From JAEUKA01 sp044228505 (GTDB lineage: Bacteria > Myxococcota_A > Polyangia > Palsa-1104 > JAEUJZ01): a stretch of DNA of 64,000 nucleotides. The notes beneath the pieces are model-generated. The model saw only the letters and a program-made list of their open reading frames with translations. It was not told where the DNA came from and did no database searches. Location: positions 14,490 to 78,489 of the forward strand of contig JBGAUT010000026.1 in the NCBI GenBank assembly GCA_044228505.1, given 5' to 3'. This document shows, piece by piece, positions 23,541-32,305 of this stretch. Each line of letters opens with the position of its first letter. Position 1 is the first letter of the stretch. The translations under genes and the position numbers were made by a program.

Positions 23541-24623
23541 CTACATTTGTAGATAGTTCAGGGCCACCAGTGGGCCGGTGTTGCCTTCGTGGGTTCGGAC
23601 CAGGACCGAGCCCTCACCGCTCGCCAGCGGGGCCAGCTCGTGGTCGCTCTGTGCCGGGCCGGAGCCAAGCAGCAGCCGCTGCGGCAGACCTGAATCGCGC
23701 TTGCCTGCCGCCAGGGACAGGCCGATGCCGACCAGCTCGGTTTTCTGTGCCTCGCCTCGCTCGGACACCACAATGTGCAGACGATTTGCCGTCGCCGTAG
23801 CTCGCACTCGCTGGACCGAGCCCTCGAAATAGAAGCGCTTTTCGAGCTTCCAGCCCATCGACTGCCGATCCATGCCAATCACCCGCCCCGCCGCGCCATC
23901 GACGACCAGAAGCAGGTCCGAGGCAATCACCAGATCGCGTGTCTCTGCGTCGCCCCCAGGTGGTGGAACCGTGCCAATGACGGGCAGTCCTTGCGGAGGC
24001 ACCCGGATCACCTGCCGCGCTTGCAGAAGGTAGTCCGAGTCACCATGGTGCAAAAACAGCTCGACGGAGCCCGCGCTGTCGACCGTCCGCGCCGCTCGTA
24101 CCGCCAGTGCCGGATCGAGCCGCAGCACCATGGCTTGATCTTCGACCGCGCAGCGCGACAGGACAAATAGCTGCTGGCCATCGCTCTGAAGGAGCGCACG
24201 CTCTCGCATGGTACACGGGCCGGGCAGCGTCACCGTTTGCTGGGTCGCGGTTTTGGCATCGCGGTCATAGACCAGCAACGACAGCTCGCTCGCCGCCTTC
24301 GCAGGCGACGAGGGCAGTGGTGCTTCCACGATCCGACCATCCACAAACGCGAGCTCGCCGGCCCTGGGCACAAAGCCCGCTGGACCGCGCTGCTCCGTCA
24401 TCCCCAGCGGACGAAACACCGCCGGAAGCCCAGGCCGCTCGCTGGCCCACAACACATAGTGGTTGTCACTCGCCGCTGGAAACACCCGCAGCCGAGAAGG
24501 ACCGTAGCTAACCACCACGTGCTCCGCCGAGGCTTCCTGCTGCGTAGGTAGCCGCGCCGGTGGAGGTGCCTTCTGACAAGCGACAAGCGACAAAACCGCA
24601 GCGATGGGAAGAAGTATGCGCAT
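23541..24623 (-). CDS. lipoprotein of unknown function
   Basis: A 360-residue protein with a short, clear lipoprotein signal (MRILLPIAAVLSLVAC; lipobox LVAC, Cys 16). The mature part contains repeated beta-rich segments (FVDGRIVEAP, LLVVDGAAGRVIGMDRQSMG), which suggest a beta-propeller-like fold, but I cannot assign a family. Its ATG overlaps the stop of the SirB1-like gene by one base (TGATG), so translation is coupled. It is the third gene of a tight minus-strand operon. Confidence 0.75.
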   Translation of the reverse strand: MRILLPIAAVLSLVACQKAPPPARLPTQQEASAEHVVVSYGPSRLRVFPAASDNHYVLWASERPGLPAVFRPLGMTEQRGPAGFVPRAGELAFVDGRIVEAPLPSSPAKAASELSLLVYDRDAKTATQQTVTLPGPCTMRERALLQSDGQQLFVLSRCAVEDQAMVLRLDPALAVRAARTVDSAGSVELFLHHGDSDYLLQARQVIRVPPQGLPVIGTVPPPGGDAETRDLVIASDLLLVVDGAAGRVIGMDRQSMGWKLEKRFYFEGSVQRVRATATANRLHIVVSERGEAQKTELVGIGLSLAAGKRDSGLPQRLLLGSGPAQSDHELAPLASGEGSVLVRTHEGNTGPLVALNYLQM

Positions 24624-25333
24624 CAGTGAAGGTGGCTAGTGCTAGGTCGACCGGACGGAAGCTGTGTGTCTAGCAGGCGCAGGCGCTCGGCGGCAAGCTG
24701 TAATCGATCGACGTCTCCATGACGCAGGTAGATGTTGCGCAGGTTGCCGAGCAAGCGGGCCAAGATGGTGTGTTTTCCAACCGGCTCGATGTCGCTCTGA
24801 TGAATCGGGCGCTGCTTGCCGGTGGCCCGCTGCATCAGCGCGTGCAGATCGGTGTGTTCCAGCGTCTCTCCGGTTGTCGGATCGAACAGAAGTGGTGGCC
24901 GACCGCGCTCACTCTCACCACGCAGCAGAAAGTGCCCAGGAAACGACACGCCCCATAGCGGCACACCGCAGCGCCGAGCGACTTCGATGGACACGATTGC
25001 CAGTAGGATCGGCAGCCCGTGTTTTTCATCGAGCACGTAGTTCAGAAAGCTAGCCTGCGGGTCGTCGTAGTCGCCACGCTCGCAGGTAAAGCCTTCGTCA
25101 CACAGCAGCTCAATGAGCTGGATAGCTCGATCACCTGGGGATGACGATGCGGATAGCTGCGAGCCCATCCGAGCGGCTAGCTCGTCGAGGCGACCCAGGT
25201 AGTGCGCAATATCGAGTTGTGGATACTCGGGCTCAGCGATGACCAAAGCCGCCTGCCCAAGGTCAAACTCTGACTCGGGTCGACACACGACATGGGCAAA
25301 CAGAAGGAGCCGAAGATCGTTGCCAGGTATCAC
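24623..25333 (-). CDS. SirB1/transglutaminase-like protein
   Basis: A 236-residue protein of the SirB1 (YchA-like) family. The diagnostic stretch is SFLNYVLDEKHGLPILLAIV, then EVARRCGVPLWGVSFPGHFLLR. Here the Cys, the His of FPGHF and the Asp of FDPTTG occupy the positions of a transglutaminase-like Cys-His-Asp triad. A TPR-like helical tail (LGNLRNIYLRHGDVDRLQLA) follows, as in other members. The activity of the family is unknown. The start is GTG at 25333, overlapping the stop of the upstream 85-residue gene by four bases (GTGA); its own stop overlaps the next ATG by one base. The three genes are therefore coupled. Confidence 0.85.
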   Translation of the reverse strand: MIPGNDLRLLLFAHVVCRPESEFDLGQAALVIAEPEYPQLDIAHYLGRLDELAARMGSQLSASSSPGDRAIQLIELLCDEGFTCERGDYDDPQASFLNYVLDEKHGLPILLAIVSIEVARRCGVPLWGVSFPGHFLLRGESERGRPPLLFDPTTGETLEHTDLHALMQRATGKQRPIHQSDIEPVGKHTILARLLGNLRNIYLRHGDVDRLQLAAERLRLLDTQLPSGRPSTSHLH

Positions 25334-25587
25334 GAACGCTGACGGGCCGACGGGCCTTCGGTCTGTCGGTAGTTCGTGAGCACCGATGGCACCACGACCA
25401 TCTCACGGTGGCGCTCGATGACGTCACCGGCGTCGTTTGAGACCTCGACATGGGAAAGCACGATGGTGAGAACCTCGCCCTCTGCAGGACGAACGGTGGC
25501 GACGTAGCCGGTGATGTGACAGCCGTTCTCATAGTCAAACGTGACCCGGTGGCTGACCAGATCGCGGAGTTGCTTGCTCAGTGACAT
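25330..25587 (-). CDS. 85-residue conserved-looking small protein
   Basis: A short soluble protein beginning MSLSKQLRDLVSHRVTFDY. The ATG at 25587 is preceded by AAGGGCGG at a good distance; the longer frame from 25692 has no such site and an implausible Trp/Arg-rich leader. The core alternates beta-strand-like segments (ITGYVATVRPAEGEVLTIVL, VIERHREMVVVPSVL) and resembles a small Sm-like or PilZ-like barrel in pattern, but I cannot assign it. First gene of the operon with the SirB1-like protein and a lipoprotein. Confidence 0.65.
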   Translation of the reverse strand: MSLSKQLRDLVSHRVTFDYENGCHITGYVATVRPAEGEVLTIVLSHVEVSNDAGDVIERHREMVVVPSVLTNYRQTEGPSARQRS

Positions 25588-25709
25588 GCCGCCCTTATAC
25601 CACGGCCACCGAAGCAAAATGAAGCCCGCCCAAGAGGTTCCACTCGCTCGCCGATGGCTGTACCTTGGAGTAGTCCAGTGCGTACTGCGCAAAGAGGAGC
25701 ATGGGTCGC

Positions 25710-26867
25710 ATGTCCAATGCCGCTTCGAAGGTTCGCTGGCGGTGGGTCATCGTCGCTGTAATTGGCTTTGTTGGAGCGGCGATCCTACCGCTGGGCTTTT
25801 TGACGATGAAGGAAGCCGGGCGGCCAGTCGCCGTCGCGCCAAACACTGCACCTGAGCAACGATTGATGCTTAAGCCCGCGACCCCTGCGGGAACCAGCAA
25901 GCGCGGGCCGGCCAGCCTGCCCGATCCGGATCCGACTGGGCCGACTCCGGCTGAGGTGACCGATCCAACCAAGGTCACGGGCAATGGTCACGGCACCAGC
26001 AGCGGCAAGGGCAAAAAGGCGCACAAAACCATTGCCAAGACCGACGACAAGCCCGGAGACGTCGCCAAGTTCGCCGCCGGGCCGCTCGGGCCGCCTGACC
26101 CAGGCACGCCAGCAGCGGGCACGGCCGGTGAGGGAACTAGCAAAAGCCCGACGACCACCTCCCCAGAGCAAATCAAACAGCAGCTTCCGGGCCGCTTCTC
26201 GCTGTCGGCACCCACCAAGATGCAGGTCGGTCGCAGCGAGCATGTAACGGTCGTCGCAGCCGTTGAACAGCTTCGAGCCCTGGTGACCACGGAGCTGCAA
26301 GCGGTGACCGGCGAGCAAAACGCACAGACCGTGAGCACCAAAGACCTGCCCCTCAGCCGTCTGCTCCGCGTCGAGCTGCGTGCTGACTCGGATGCTGACT
26401 TCGAGATCCGAGCGTTTACCCAGGCTGACCAGCGGCTCTCAGACCAACAAGTGACCACCTGGGAATGGTCGGTCACGCCAAAATCCGACGGTGACAAGCA
26501 CCTCACCGTGGTCATCAGCAACCTTGTCGATGGTCAAGGGCAGCCAATCGCCGTCACCATTGCCCATCGCAGCGTCCACGTCACCCAGTCCATCATCCAG
26601 CAGATCCGAGAAATCTCGGGAATTGCTTCGTCGGCCGCCAGTGCGCTAGCGGGTCTGATTGGCACGTGGCTCGGGTTGCTCAAGCCGATCCTTCAGCGTC
26701 GCCGAGAAGAAGAAGGAAAGCCCGGCAGCAAAGCAGAGTCCGATTCCAAGCCCACTGGAAGACCCGCCTCCGATAGCTCTGAGGCCAAGCCGACGGGAAA
26801 ATCCGAGGCCAAGCCAGACGAACCAGACCCCGACTCGACTACATCCGATCCGCACTCACCCAAATAG
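25710..26867 (+). CDS. membrane protein with beta-rich ectodomain, unknown function
   Basis: A 385-residue protein. The Met at 25710 is chosen because GAGGAG lies ten bases upstream; the ATG at 25701 would leave only one base after it. A transmembrane helix (about 10-30, WRWVIVAVIGFVGAAILPLG) leads to a long Pro/Gly/Thr/Lys-rich linker. Residues about 155-310 form a beta-rich domain with the motif VTTWEWSVTPKSDGDKHLTV, reminiscent of the W-E-W-x-V-x-P extracellular-like modules seen near effector and sensor proteins; this likeness is from memory. A second hydrophobic segment (about 310-330, SAASALAGLIGTWLGLLKPI) precedes a charged, repetitive tail with repeated Lys-Pro units. Function unknown. 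Confidence 0.7.
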   Translation: MSNAASKVRWRWVIVAVIGFVGAAILPLGFLTMKEAGRPVAVAPNTAPEQRLMLKPATPAGTSKRGPASLPDPDPTGPTPAEVTDPTKVTGNGHGTSSGKGKKAHKTIAKTDDKPGDVAKFAAGPLGPPDPGTPAAGTAGEGTSKSPTTTSPEQIKQQLPGRFSLSAPTKMQVGRSEHVTVVAAVEQLRALVTTELQAVTGEQNAQTVSTKDLPLSRLLRVELRADSDADFEIRAFTQADQRLSDQQVTTWEWSVTPKSDGDKHLTVVISNLVDGQGQPIAVTIAHRSVHVTQSIIQQIREISGIASSAASALAGLIGTWLGLLKPILQRRREEEGKPGSKAESDSKPTGRPASDSSEAKPTGKSEAKPDEPDPDSTTSDPHSPK

Positions 26868-26871
26868 GTCG

Positions 26872-27900
26872 TTACGATTGCTGCAAAAGTGCGCGCAGCT
26901 TTTCGGTCGTGGGCCTGAGCCGTCCGCTGTGCAGTGCAAAACGAATCGTATCCCGCAGCGAGTCACCAAGCGGTCGAATCGAATAACCCAGCTCGGCCTT
27001 CGCTTTGTCGGAGGACACCCAAGTACACATGTGACCGGCCTTGGCGAGCTGCCGGGACAAGCTGGCATGCTGGTGACGCAGCTTGGCGACGTATTCGATA
27101 AGTCCTGCGACGCAATAGGCCAGCGGATACGGTACTTGCGGTGGCGGAGCCACGCCCGTTACCTCCCGAATCGCCGCGAGCAGCTCGGTGAGCGTCACGT
27201 TGTTGCCACCGAGGATGTACGTCTCGCCAGCTCGTCCCTTCGTCAGAGCCGTAACGTGCGCCGCCGCCATTTCGCGCACGTCACCAAAGCTTGGGCGACC
27301 TTCGACATAGACCGGCATCTTGCCACGGACAAACGCCAGGATCGTCGACGTGCTCGATTGATAAATATCGCCCGGCCCCAGGATCACCACTGGGCGCAAG
27401 ATCACAAGCGGTAAGCCCCGCTGCGCGACCTTGCACGCCTCTCGCTCGCCGTGGAGCTTGCTGCGGCTGTAGTCGAGTCCGATATCGTCCGCATTGCTCA
27501 CGGTCGACTCGTCGGCCACCCGCTCGCTGGCACTTCCGCCCATCGCTGCCACCGATGAAGTCAGTACGGCCTTGTCGACCTTCGCGGCCAGCGCCGCTTC
27601 CATCACGATGCCCGCGCCGGTCGCGTTCACTCGGTACATGTGCTCAGGATTGTCGGGGTTAAAGTGTGGCACCCCAGCGGTATGAATCACCGCCTGACAA
27701 CCCGCAAGCGCCGCCCGTACCGAATCGCCATCGAGGACATCGCCAAAGGCTTGCTCGACGCGATCGCCAAGCAGATCGGTGAGGTTATCCAGCTTGCTGC
27801 TCTTTCGGACGAGTACGCGCACCGAGTGCTCCGACTCGACCAGCTTGCGCACCACCTGCGAGCCCAAAAACCCGGTCGCACCAGTCACGAGTACCTTCAT
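26872..27900 (-). CDS. NAD-dependent epimerase/dehydratase (extended SDR)
   Basis: A 342-residue extended short-chain dehydrogenase. The Rossmann motif TGATGFLG is at residues 7-14, the NAD-ring segment follows (VDKAVLTSSVAAMGG), and the catalytic pair is YSRSK (Tyr-x3-Lys). The best likeness is to dihydroflavonol-4-reductase-like and hopanoid-associated (HpnA) sugar/sterol epimerase families; the substrate is unknown. It begins six bases after the tonB stop on the same strand, so it is probably the fourth gene of the exbB-exbD-tonB transcript, although no functional link is obvious. Confidence 0.87.
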   Translation of the reverse strand: MKVLVTGATGFLGSQVVRKLVESEHSVRVLVRKSSKLDNLTDLLGDRVEQAFGDVLDGDSVRAALAGCQAVIHTAGVPHFNPDNPEHMYRVNATGAGIVMEAALAAKVDKAVLTSSVAAMGGSASERVADESTVSNADDIGLDYSRSKLHGEREACKVAQRGLPLVILRPVVILGPGDIYQSSTSTILAFVRGKMPVYVEGRPSFGDVREMAAAHVTALTKGRAGETYILGGNNVTLTELLAAIREVTGVAPPPQVPYPLAYCVAGLIEYVAKLRHQHASLSRQLAKAGHMCTWVSSDKAKAELGYSIRPLGDSLRDTIRFALHSGRLRPTTEKLRALLQQS

Positions 27901-27906
27901 GGTCGG

Positions 27907-28698
27907 CTAGTTCTCATTTTCAAAAGTGACGACGTAGCGCTCGATGACAAACGGAACGGGCTTGCCGTCCTTGCCAACCGCAGGCTTAAACCGACAGCGT
28001 GGATCGAAGCGCAAAAAGCCAATCGCGATGTTGTCGACCTCGGGGCTGATGCCCTTGAGCTTCTTGATGGCGCGGACCTTGCCTCGCTCGTCGAGTTCGA
28101 CCCGCATGATGACCTTGCCTTCGAGACCCTGCGCGTGGGTTTCCGAGCGAGACCACTTCTCTTTCATGCTCGGTCCGCAGTCATCAGAGTCCATCTCCGG
28201 CAGCTTGGCGAGGTTTTCCTCGGCCACCGGACGATACTCCGCGCCACCGGGTGCGCTCGAAGGCGGGAGCGGAGGAATCTCTGTCACCTTGGGACGCTTC
28301 GACGGGTCCGCCATCGTGGTGTTGCCAGTCGCCACCGAGATGCCCTGCCCGCCCGTCTGACTTGGATCGATGCCAAACACCGGCTTCGGCGGCTCTGCCG
28401 GAGGGTTTGGGGGCGGCGGCGTCGACGGCTTCGGGGCCTCGGCAGGCTTGGGCTGCCGCTTGGTGATCTTCTTGGGCGGCTCGGGCGGGGGAGGCTCCGG
28501 CGGCTTCGGCGGCTCTGGCTTCGTTTCGGGTGGCTGAGGGGGTGGCGGTTCCTTCGGCTTGCGGAACTCGACCTCTACCACCGTCGGCCCGATCTTTTCG
28601 GGCGGCTTGGCGACGAACAAATACAGCAGGATTCCGCCGTGCAGCACCGCCGCCAGCAGCATTCCAATGCCATCAAACCTGGTGATGCTGCCCGTCAC
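27907..28698 (-). CDS. tonB: TonB-family energy transducer
   Basis: A 263-residue protein: one N-terminal transmembrane helix (about 9-30, GIGMLLAAVLHGGILLYLFV), a long Pro/Lys/Glu-rich spacer able to span the periplasm, and a C-terminal domain (about 165-263) with EGKVIMRVELDERGKVRAIK and the TonB-C-like end FVIERYVVTFENEN. The C-terminal Cys pair (DDCGPS and DPRCRF) may form a disulfide. Its start overlaps the exbD stop by four bases. With ExbB and ExbD it should couple proton-motive force to outer-membrane receptors such as those at 5.4-7.6 kb and 49.8-52.2 kb. A TolA-like role is a less likely alternative. Confidence 0.85.
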   Translation of the reverse strand: MTGSITRFDGIGMLLAAVLHGGILLYLFVAKPPEKIGPTVVEVEFRKPKEPPPPQPPETKPEPPKPPEPPPPEPPKKITKRQPKPAEAPKPSTPPPPNPPAEPPKPVFGIDPSQTGGQGISVATGNTTMADPSKRPKVTEIPPLPPSSAPGGAEYRPVAEENLAKLPEMDSDDCGPSMKEKWSRSETHAQGLEGKVIMRVELDERGKVRAIKKLKGISPEVDNIAIGFLRFDPRCRFKPAVGKDGKPVPFVIERYVVTFENEN

Positions 28699-29135
28699 GA
28701 CCCGTCTGTAGCCATGGCGAACTTGGTCACGCCCAGCGTCTTTACCAAGTCCACGATGTGCATGACATCACCGTAGGCGATACCCTTGTCACCAGCAATC
28801 ACCGCCTGGATGTCTTTGTTTTTGCCAACCAGTTCGGAGACTTGGGCCTTGGCTTTGGACTCGTCGACCTTTTCCCCGTTCAAGAACAGATCGTAACCGC
28901 CCTCACCGCTGGCCTTCTTGGTCAGGGTCAAAGACAGGGTGGTTTTCTGGGTCTCATCGCCGCTCGCTGCTTTCGGTAGCTCGACCTTGATCGACGGGTT
29001 GTTCGCGATCATCGGGGCCGCCACCATCATGATGATGAGTAGCACCAAGGTGATATCGACGAGCGGCGTGACGTTGATGTCGGCAATCATACCGCCGCCA
29101 TCATCATCCCCTCCCGACAGAGCGGAGCCTGCCAT
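28695..29135 (-). CDS. exbD: ExbD/TolR-family biopolymer transporter
   Basis: A 146-residue protein. The N-terminal cytoplasmic part contains IADINVTPLVDITLVLLIIMMV, which is the ExbD/TolR signature: the conserved INVTPLVD precedes the single transmembrane helix and contains the essential Asp. The periplasmic domain ends with DVMHIVDLVKTLGVTKFAMAT, as in the family. Its ATG overlaps the exbB stop by one base (TAATG) and its stop overlaps the tonB start by four bases, so the complex subunits are translationally coupled. Confidence 0.95.
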   Translation of the reverse strand: MAGSALSGGDDDGGGMIADINVTPLVDITLVLLIIMMVAAPMIANNPSIKVELPKAASGDETQKTTLSLTLTKKASGEGGYDLFLNGEKVDESKAKAQVSELVGKNKDIQAVIAGDKGIAYGDVMHIVDLVKTLGVTKFAMATDGS

Positions 29136-29833
29136 TAGCTTGCCTCCGCTACCTTGGAGCTGCCCTTGGAGTCGCCTTTGGCACTGGGATGATCACCAGC
29201 GGGATGCGAGCTCTCGGCCCGCAACGCCGCCAAGATCACCTGCGAGACAGAGTCAATGTGCGACGAGATCGCCCGCACCTGACGGTTGTAGAAGTTGTAG
29301 AACACAACCGCCGGGATGGCGACGAGCAGACCGACTGCGGTGGCCACCAGTGCCTCGGAGATACCGGCCATGACGATCGCGATGCCGCCCGACTGGTTCG
29401 CCGCCAGATCGCGGAAGGCCTTGATGATGCCGAGGACGGTTCCAAATAGACCGATAAACGGTGCGTTGCTGCCCAGCGTGCCGAGGAAGGCCAGGTTGCG
29501 CTCGAGCCGCAGCTTGAGCCGAGCCTTGGCCCCCAGCATCGCCGCTTCCGCCGCATCAGCCCCACGCTCCGAGTCAGCCAGACCGGCACGGGCGACCTCT
29601 GCTTCGAGCCCCTTTTCGGACTCCGCCCGCTTGCGCGCTTCGACGAAACGGTGGTCAAGCAGCAGCTTTCGCAGGTCATCAGCCAGCGACCCAAAGTCGG
29701 CCCGCAGGCTGAAATAGTACAAGCCACGCTCGATGGCGATTGCGAGGCTTATCACCGACAAAAAGATCAGCAGCCATAGCACCCACTCAGCACCGAGCAG
29801 GGTAAAGGCGAGAAGTTTCTGTGTCAGGTTCAT
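29135..29833 (-). CDS. exbB: ExbB/TolQ-family proton channel
   Basis: A 232-residue protein with three membrane spans: LLGAEWVLWLLIFLSVISLAIAIE near the N-terminus, then two close to the C-terminus that include GLFGTVLGIIKAF and LVATAVGLLVAIPAVVFYNFYNR, the hallmark ExbB/TolQ motifs. It forms the proton channel together with ExbD. A GGGAGAG stretch lies upstream of the ATG at 29833. The gene heads the operon and is divergent from the AtoE-type transporter across a gap of about 213 bp that should hold both promoters. Confidence 0.95.
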   Translation of the reverse strand: MNLTQKLLAFTLLGAEWVLWLLIFLSVISLAIAIERGLYYFSLRADFGSLADDLRKLLLDHRFVEARKRAESEKGLEAEVARAGLADSERGADAAEAAMLGAKARLKLRLERNLAFLGTLGSNAPFIGLFGTVLGIIKAFRDLAANQSGGIAIVMAGISEALVATAVGLLVAIPAVVFYNFYNRQVRAISSHIDSVSQVILAALRAESSHPAGDHPSAKGDSKGSSKVAEAS

Positions 29834-30046
29834 CGGTCTCGATGCTCTCCCGTAGCACTAGCAATGTTTGAGATGCCAAAGACTCGCGCTGGCCGTCAAG
29901 ATACGTGACCAAGGCTCAACGGCGTCTGGGCAGCCGTTTTGCAAAGCGGTTGCAAAAATCTTGGCTGGGAGTGTAGCGGCTCAATATGCAACCTCGCAAC
30001 CGTAAGTTCGCGCTGGGCCTCGGGTTTGGCCGTGCGAAAATAAATT

Positions 30047-31429
30047 ATGCGGGCCCATGTTGTCTTGCGAATGGCGCTGCGGTTTACCTCTTTGCTAGAG
30101 CGCTACCTGCCAGATGCGTTCGTATTTGCGCTGGTCGCAACGATGCTGGCACTCGGGCTCGGCTGGCTGTGGGCGGGCGCGTCGTGGGGGACGATGCTCG
30201 ATGGCTGGGGCAAAGGATTCTTTTCGCTCGTCGGCTTCACGCTGCAGATGTCCCTGATCATCATTCTGGGCCACGTCGTCGCCAGCGCCGAAGCCGTGGC
30301 ACGGCTGCTCGATCGACTCGCCGGAGTGTCTACAACCGCCAAAGGTGCCGTCGCCCAGGTCGCGCTGCTGGCGATGCTGTCGTCGTGGCTGAACTGGGGC
30401 TTTTCGCTGGTGTTTTCGGCAATGTTGGCGCGCACGGTTGCCCGACGATTTGCCGAGCGAGGCCAGCAGGTTGACTATCGAGCGCTCGCGGCGGCAAGCT
30501 TCCTGGGCCTCGGAAGCATCTGGGCGCAAGGTCTGTCCGGCTCAGCGGCCCTGCAAATGGCGACGCCGAGCGCGCTGCCACCGGGACTGCACGGCCACGG
30601 GATTCCGCTGTCGCAGACCATCTTTTTGTGGCAGTCCTTGGCATCGGTCGCTATCGAGCTGGTGGTGGTGACCCTGGTGGTCTGGCTGATCGCCCCAAGT
30701 GAACCACACGCCACGAGCGCTGCGTCGCTCGGCCTGTCCTTGCAAGAAGTCACGCCGCCACCGCCATCCCCGACAGAGCTACGACCGGGGGAGCGGCCCG
30801 AGCACTCACCGTGGCTCACCCTGTCGTTTGTTGCGCTGTCACTCGGCTACTTGATCCACTCCCTGCGCCAAGCCCCATCGCTGCTAGAGGCCATAAACCT
30901 CAACACGATCAACCTGACGCTGCTCGCCTTGGGGGCATTGCTCCATCGCACCCCGGCGCGGCTTCAGCGGGCATTTGCGACGGCAACTCCCGCAGTGTGG
31001 GGCGTCATCTTGCAGTTTCCGTTCTACGGGGGCATCGCCGGAATCCTGGCCAGCGCCGGACTGAACGCCCGCATCGCCGATCTGTTCGTCGGAGCCGCGA
31101 GCCAGGCGACCCTGCCGCCGCTCGTCGCGCTGTACTCGCTGCTACTCGGCATCTTCGTCCCATCAGGAGGCTCGAAGTGGCTGATCGAAGCGCCCTATGT
31201 CCTGGCCGCGGCCGAGCGCTTGCACGTTCACTCGGGCTGGATGGTCGCGGTCTACGATCTTGGCGAGGCCCTGGCCAACCTCGTCCAGCCATTTTGGATG
31301 CTACCCGTCCTTGGGATCTTCCACCTCAAGGCCCGCGACGTGATGGGCTACACCATGCTGGTCTTTGTGGTCCTGACTCCGCTCGTGCTGGTGCTCACCT
31401 ACGCGCTCGGGCTGACCCTGCGGGGATAG
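30047..31429 (+). CDS. short-chain fatty-acid transporter, AtoE/TIGR00366 type
   Basis: A 460-residue protein with ten or more hydrophobic spans. Recognisable AtoE-family segments are LERYLPDAFVFALVATMLAL at the start, SWLNWGFSLVFSAMLAR (the Trp-Asn-Trp-Gly stretch), ALAAASFLGLGSIWAQGLSGS and VPSGGSKWLIEAPYV. The E. coli relative takes up short-chain fatty acids such as butyrate and acetoacetate. The start could also be ATG at 30071 (MALRF); neither has a clear ribosome-binding site. No degradation genes are adjacent, so the substrate range is uncertain. Confidence 0.9.
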   Translation: MRAHVVLRMALRFTSLLERYLPDAFVFALVATMLALGLGWLWAGASWGTMLDGWGKGFFSLVGFTLQMSLIIILGHVVASAEAVARLLDRLAGVSTTAKGAVAQVALLAMLSSWLNWGFSLVFSAMLARTVARRFAERGQQVDYRALAAASFLGLGSIWAQGLSGSAALQMATPSALPPGLHGHGIPLSQTIFLWQSLASVAIELVVVTLVVWLIAPSEPHATSAASLGLSLQEVTPPPPSPTELRPGERPEHSPWLTLSFVALSLGYLIHSLRQAPSLLEAINLNTINLTLLALGALLHRTPARLQRAFATATPAVWGVILQFPFYGGIAGILASAGLNARIADLFVGAASQATLPPLVALYSLLLGIFVPSGGSKWLIEAPYVLAAAERLHVHSGWMVAVYDLGEALANLVQPFWMLPVLGIFHLKARDVMGYTMLVFVVLTPLVLVLTYALGLTLRG

Positions 31430-31438
31430 CGGCAGACG

Positions 31439-32305
31439 TTAATCGGCCAGCATACCCATCTGGAAGACGCCGAGCGCCGTCTTCTGCAGCTCACCGATCG
31501 CGCCGTTCAGCGCTTCGACCACCTGTCCCGAGATCGGATCGACCACCAGTCGCGCCGGACGAGTGCCCACCGGCTTTTCAACCAGTGCCAGCACGCCATC
31601 GGCCACCAGCTGCGGACTCGGCGGGTTGTTCGCGAACATCGCCGCAAAGTTGGCACCCATCATCTGCAGCCCGTTGGCCAGCGGTCCGTACCCTTGGGCG
31701 CGCTCTTGCTCGGCACCAGCCACCATGTGCTGGGCCAGCTCGGTCGGGAAAGCGCCCGGCTGAAGCAGGGTCACCTCAACGCCCATGGGCTTTAGCTCAT
31801 AGCGATAGGCCTCACTCAGTGCCTCCAGCGCAAACTTGCTCGAGCAGTAGGTGCCCATCAGCGGAGACACGATCCGGCCCAGTCCGCTCGAAATCTGGAC
31901 GATAAGGCCCTTGCCGCGTGCTCGCATCGATGGCAGAACCGCACGCATGGTGCGGTGCGGACCGACGACGTTGATGTTGTACTGCTCCAGGAGCTGCTGG
32001 CTGGTCAGCGTCTCGGCAAGACCAGCGGTGGCAAAGCCCGCGTTGTTGACCAGCGCATCGATATGACCGGCCTTGGCGAGCACCTCGGCCACCGCCCGCT
32101 CCACCGAGGCATCATCCCCCGGCGACATCTCGATGACGTGGACGCGACCCTGACCCGCAGCGGTCAGCTCGGCAGCCACGGCGGCATTGCGCCCGGCGAC
32201 ATCGCGCATGGTGGCAAACACCTGATGGCCTTTGCCAACCAAGGTCTGCACGATCAAACGGCCAAAGCCGCTATTGGTTCCGGTCACGATGATGTTCTGG
32301 CTCAT
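31439..32305 (-). CDS. short-chain dehydrogenase/reductase (classical SDR)
   Basis: A 288-residue oxidoreductase. The cofactor motif is TGTNSGFG (residues 8-15), the NNAG motif is at about 89-92, and the catalytic SxnYxxxK is ISSGLG...YCSSK. Substrate unknown. The ATG at 32305 has a very good GGAGGAGAG ribosome-binding site. It converges on the AtoE-type gene and faces, across the tandem-repeat array, the gene at 32734. Confidence 0.92.
   Translation of the reverse strand: MSQNIIVTGTNSGFGRLIVQTLVGKGHQVFATMRDVAGRNAAVAAELTAAGQGRVHVIEMSPGDDASVERAVAEVLAKAGHIDALVNNAGFATAGLAETLTSQQLLEQYNINVVGPHRTMRAVLPSMRARGKGLIVQISSGLGRIVSPLMGTYCSSKFALEALSEAYRYELKPMGVEVTLLQPGAFPTELAQHMVAGAEQERAQGYGPLANGLQMMGANFAAMFANNPPSPQLVADGVLALVEKPVGTRPARLVVDPISGQVVEALNGAIGELQKTALGVFQMGMLAD

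Noticed and set aside
30811..31905. 364-codon plus-strand frame spanning the end of the transporter and the SDR
   Set aside because: Out of frame with the AtoE-type gene and antisense to the SDR; its sequence is Arg/Pro/Ala-rich and motif-free.
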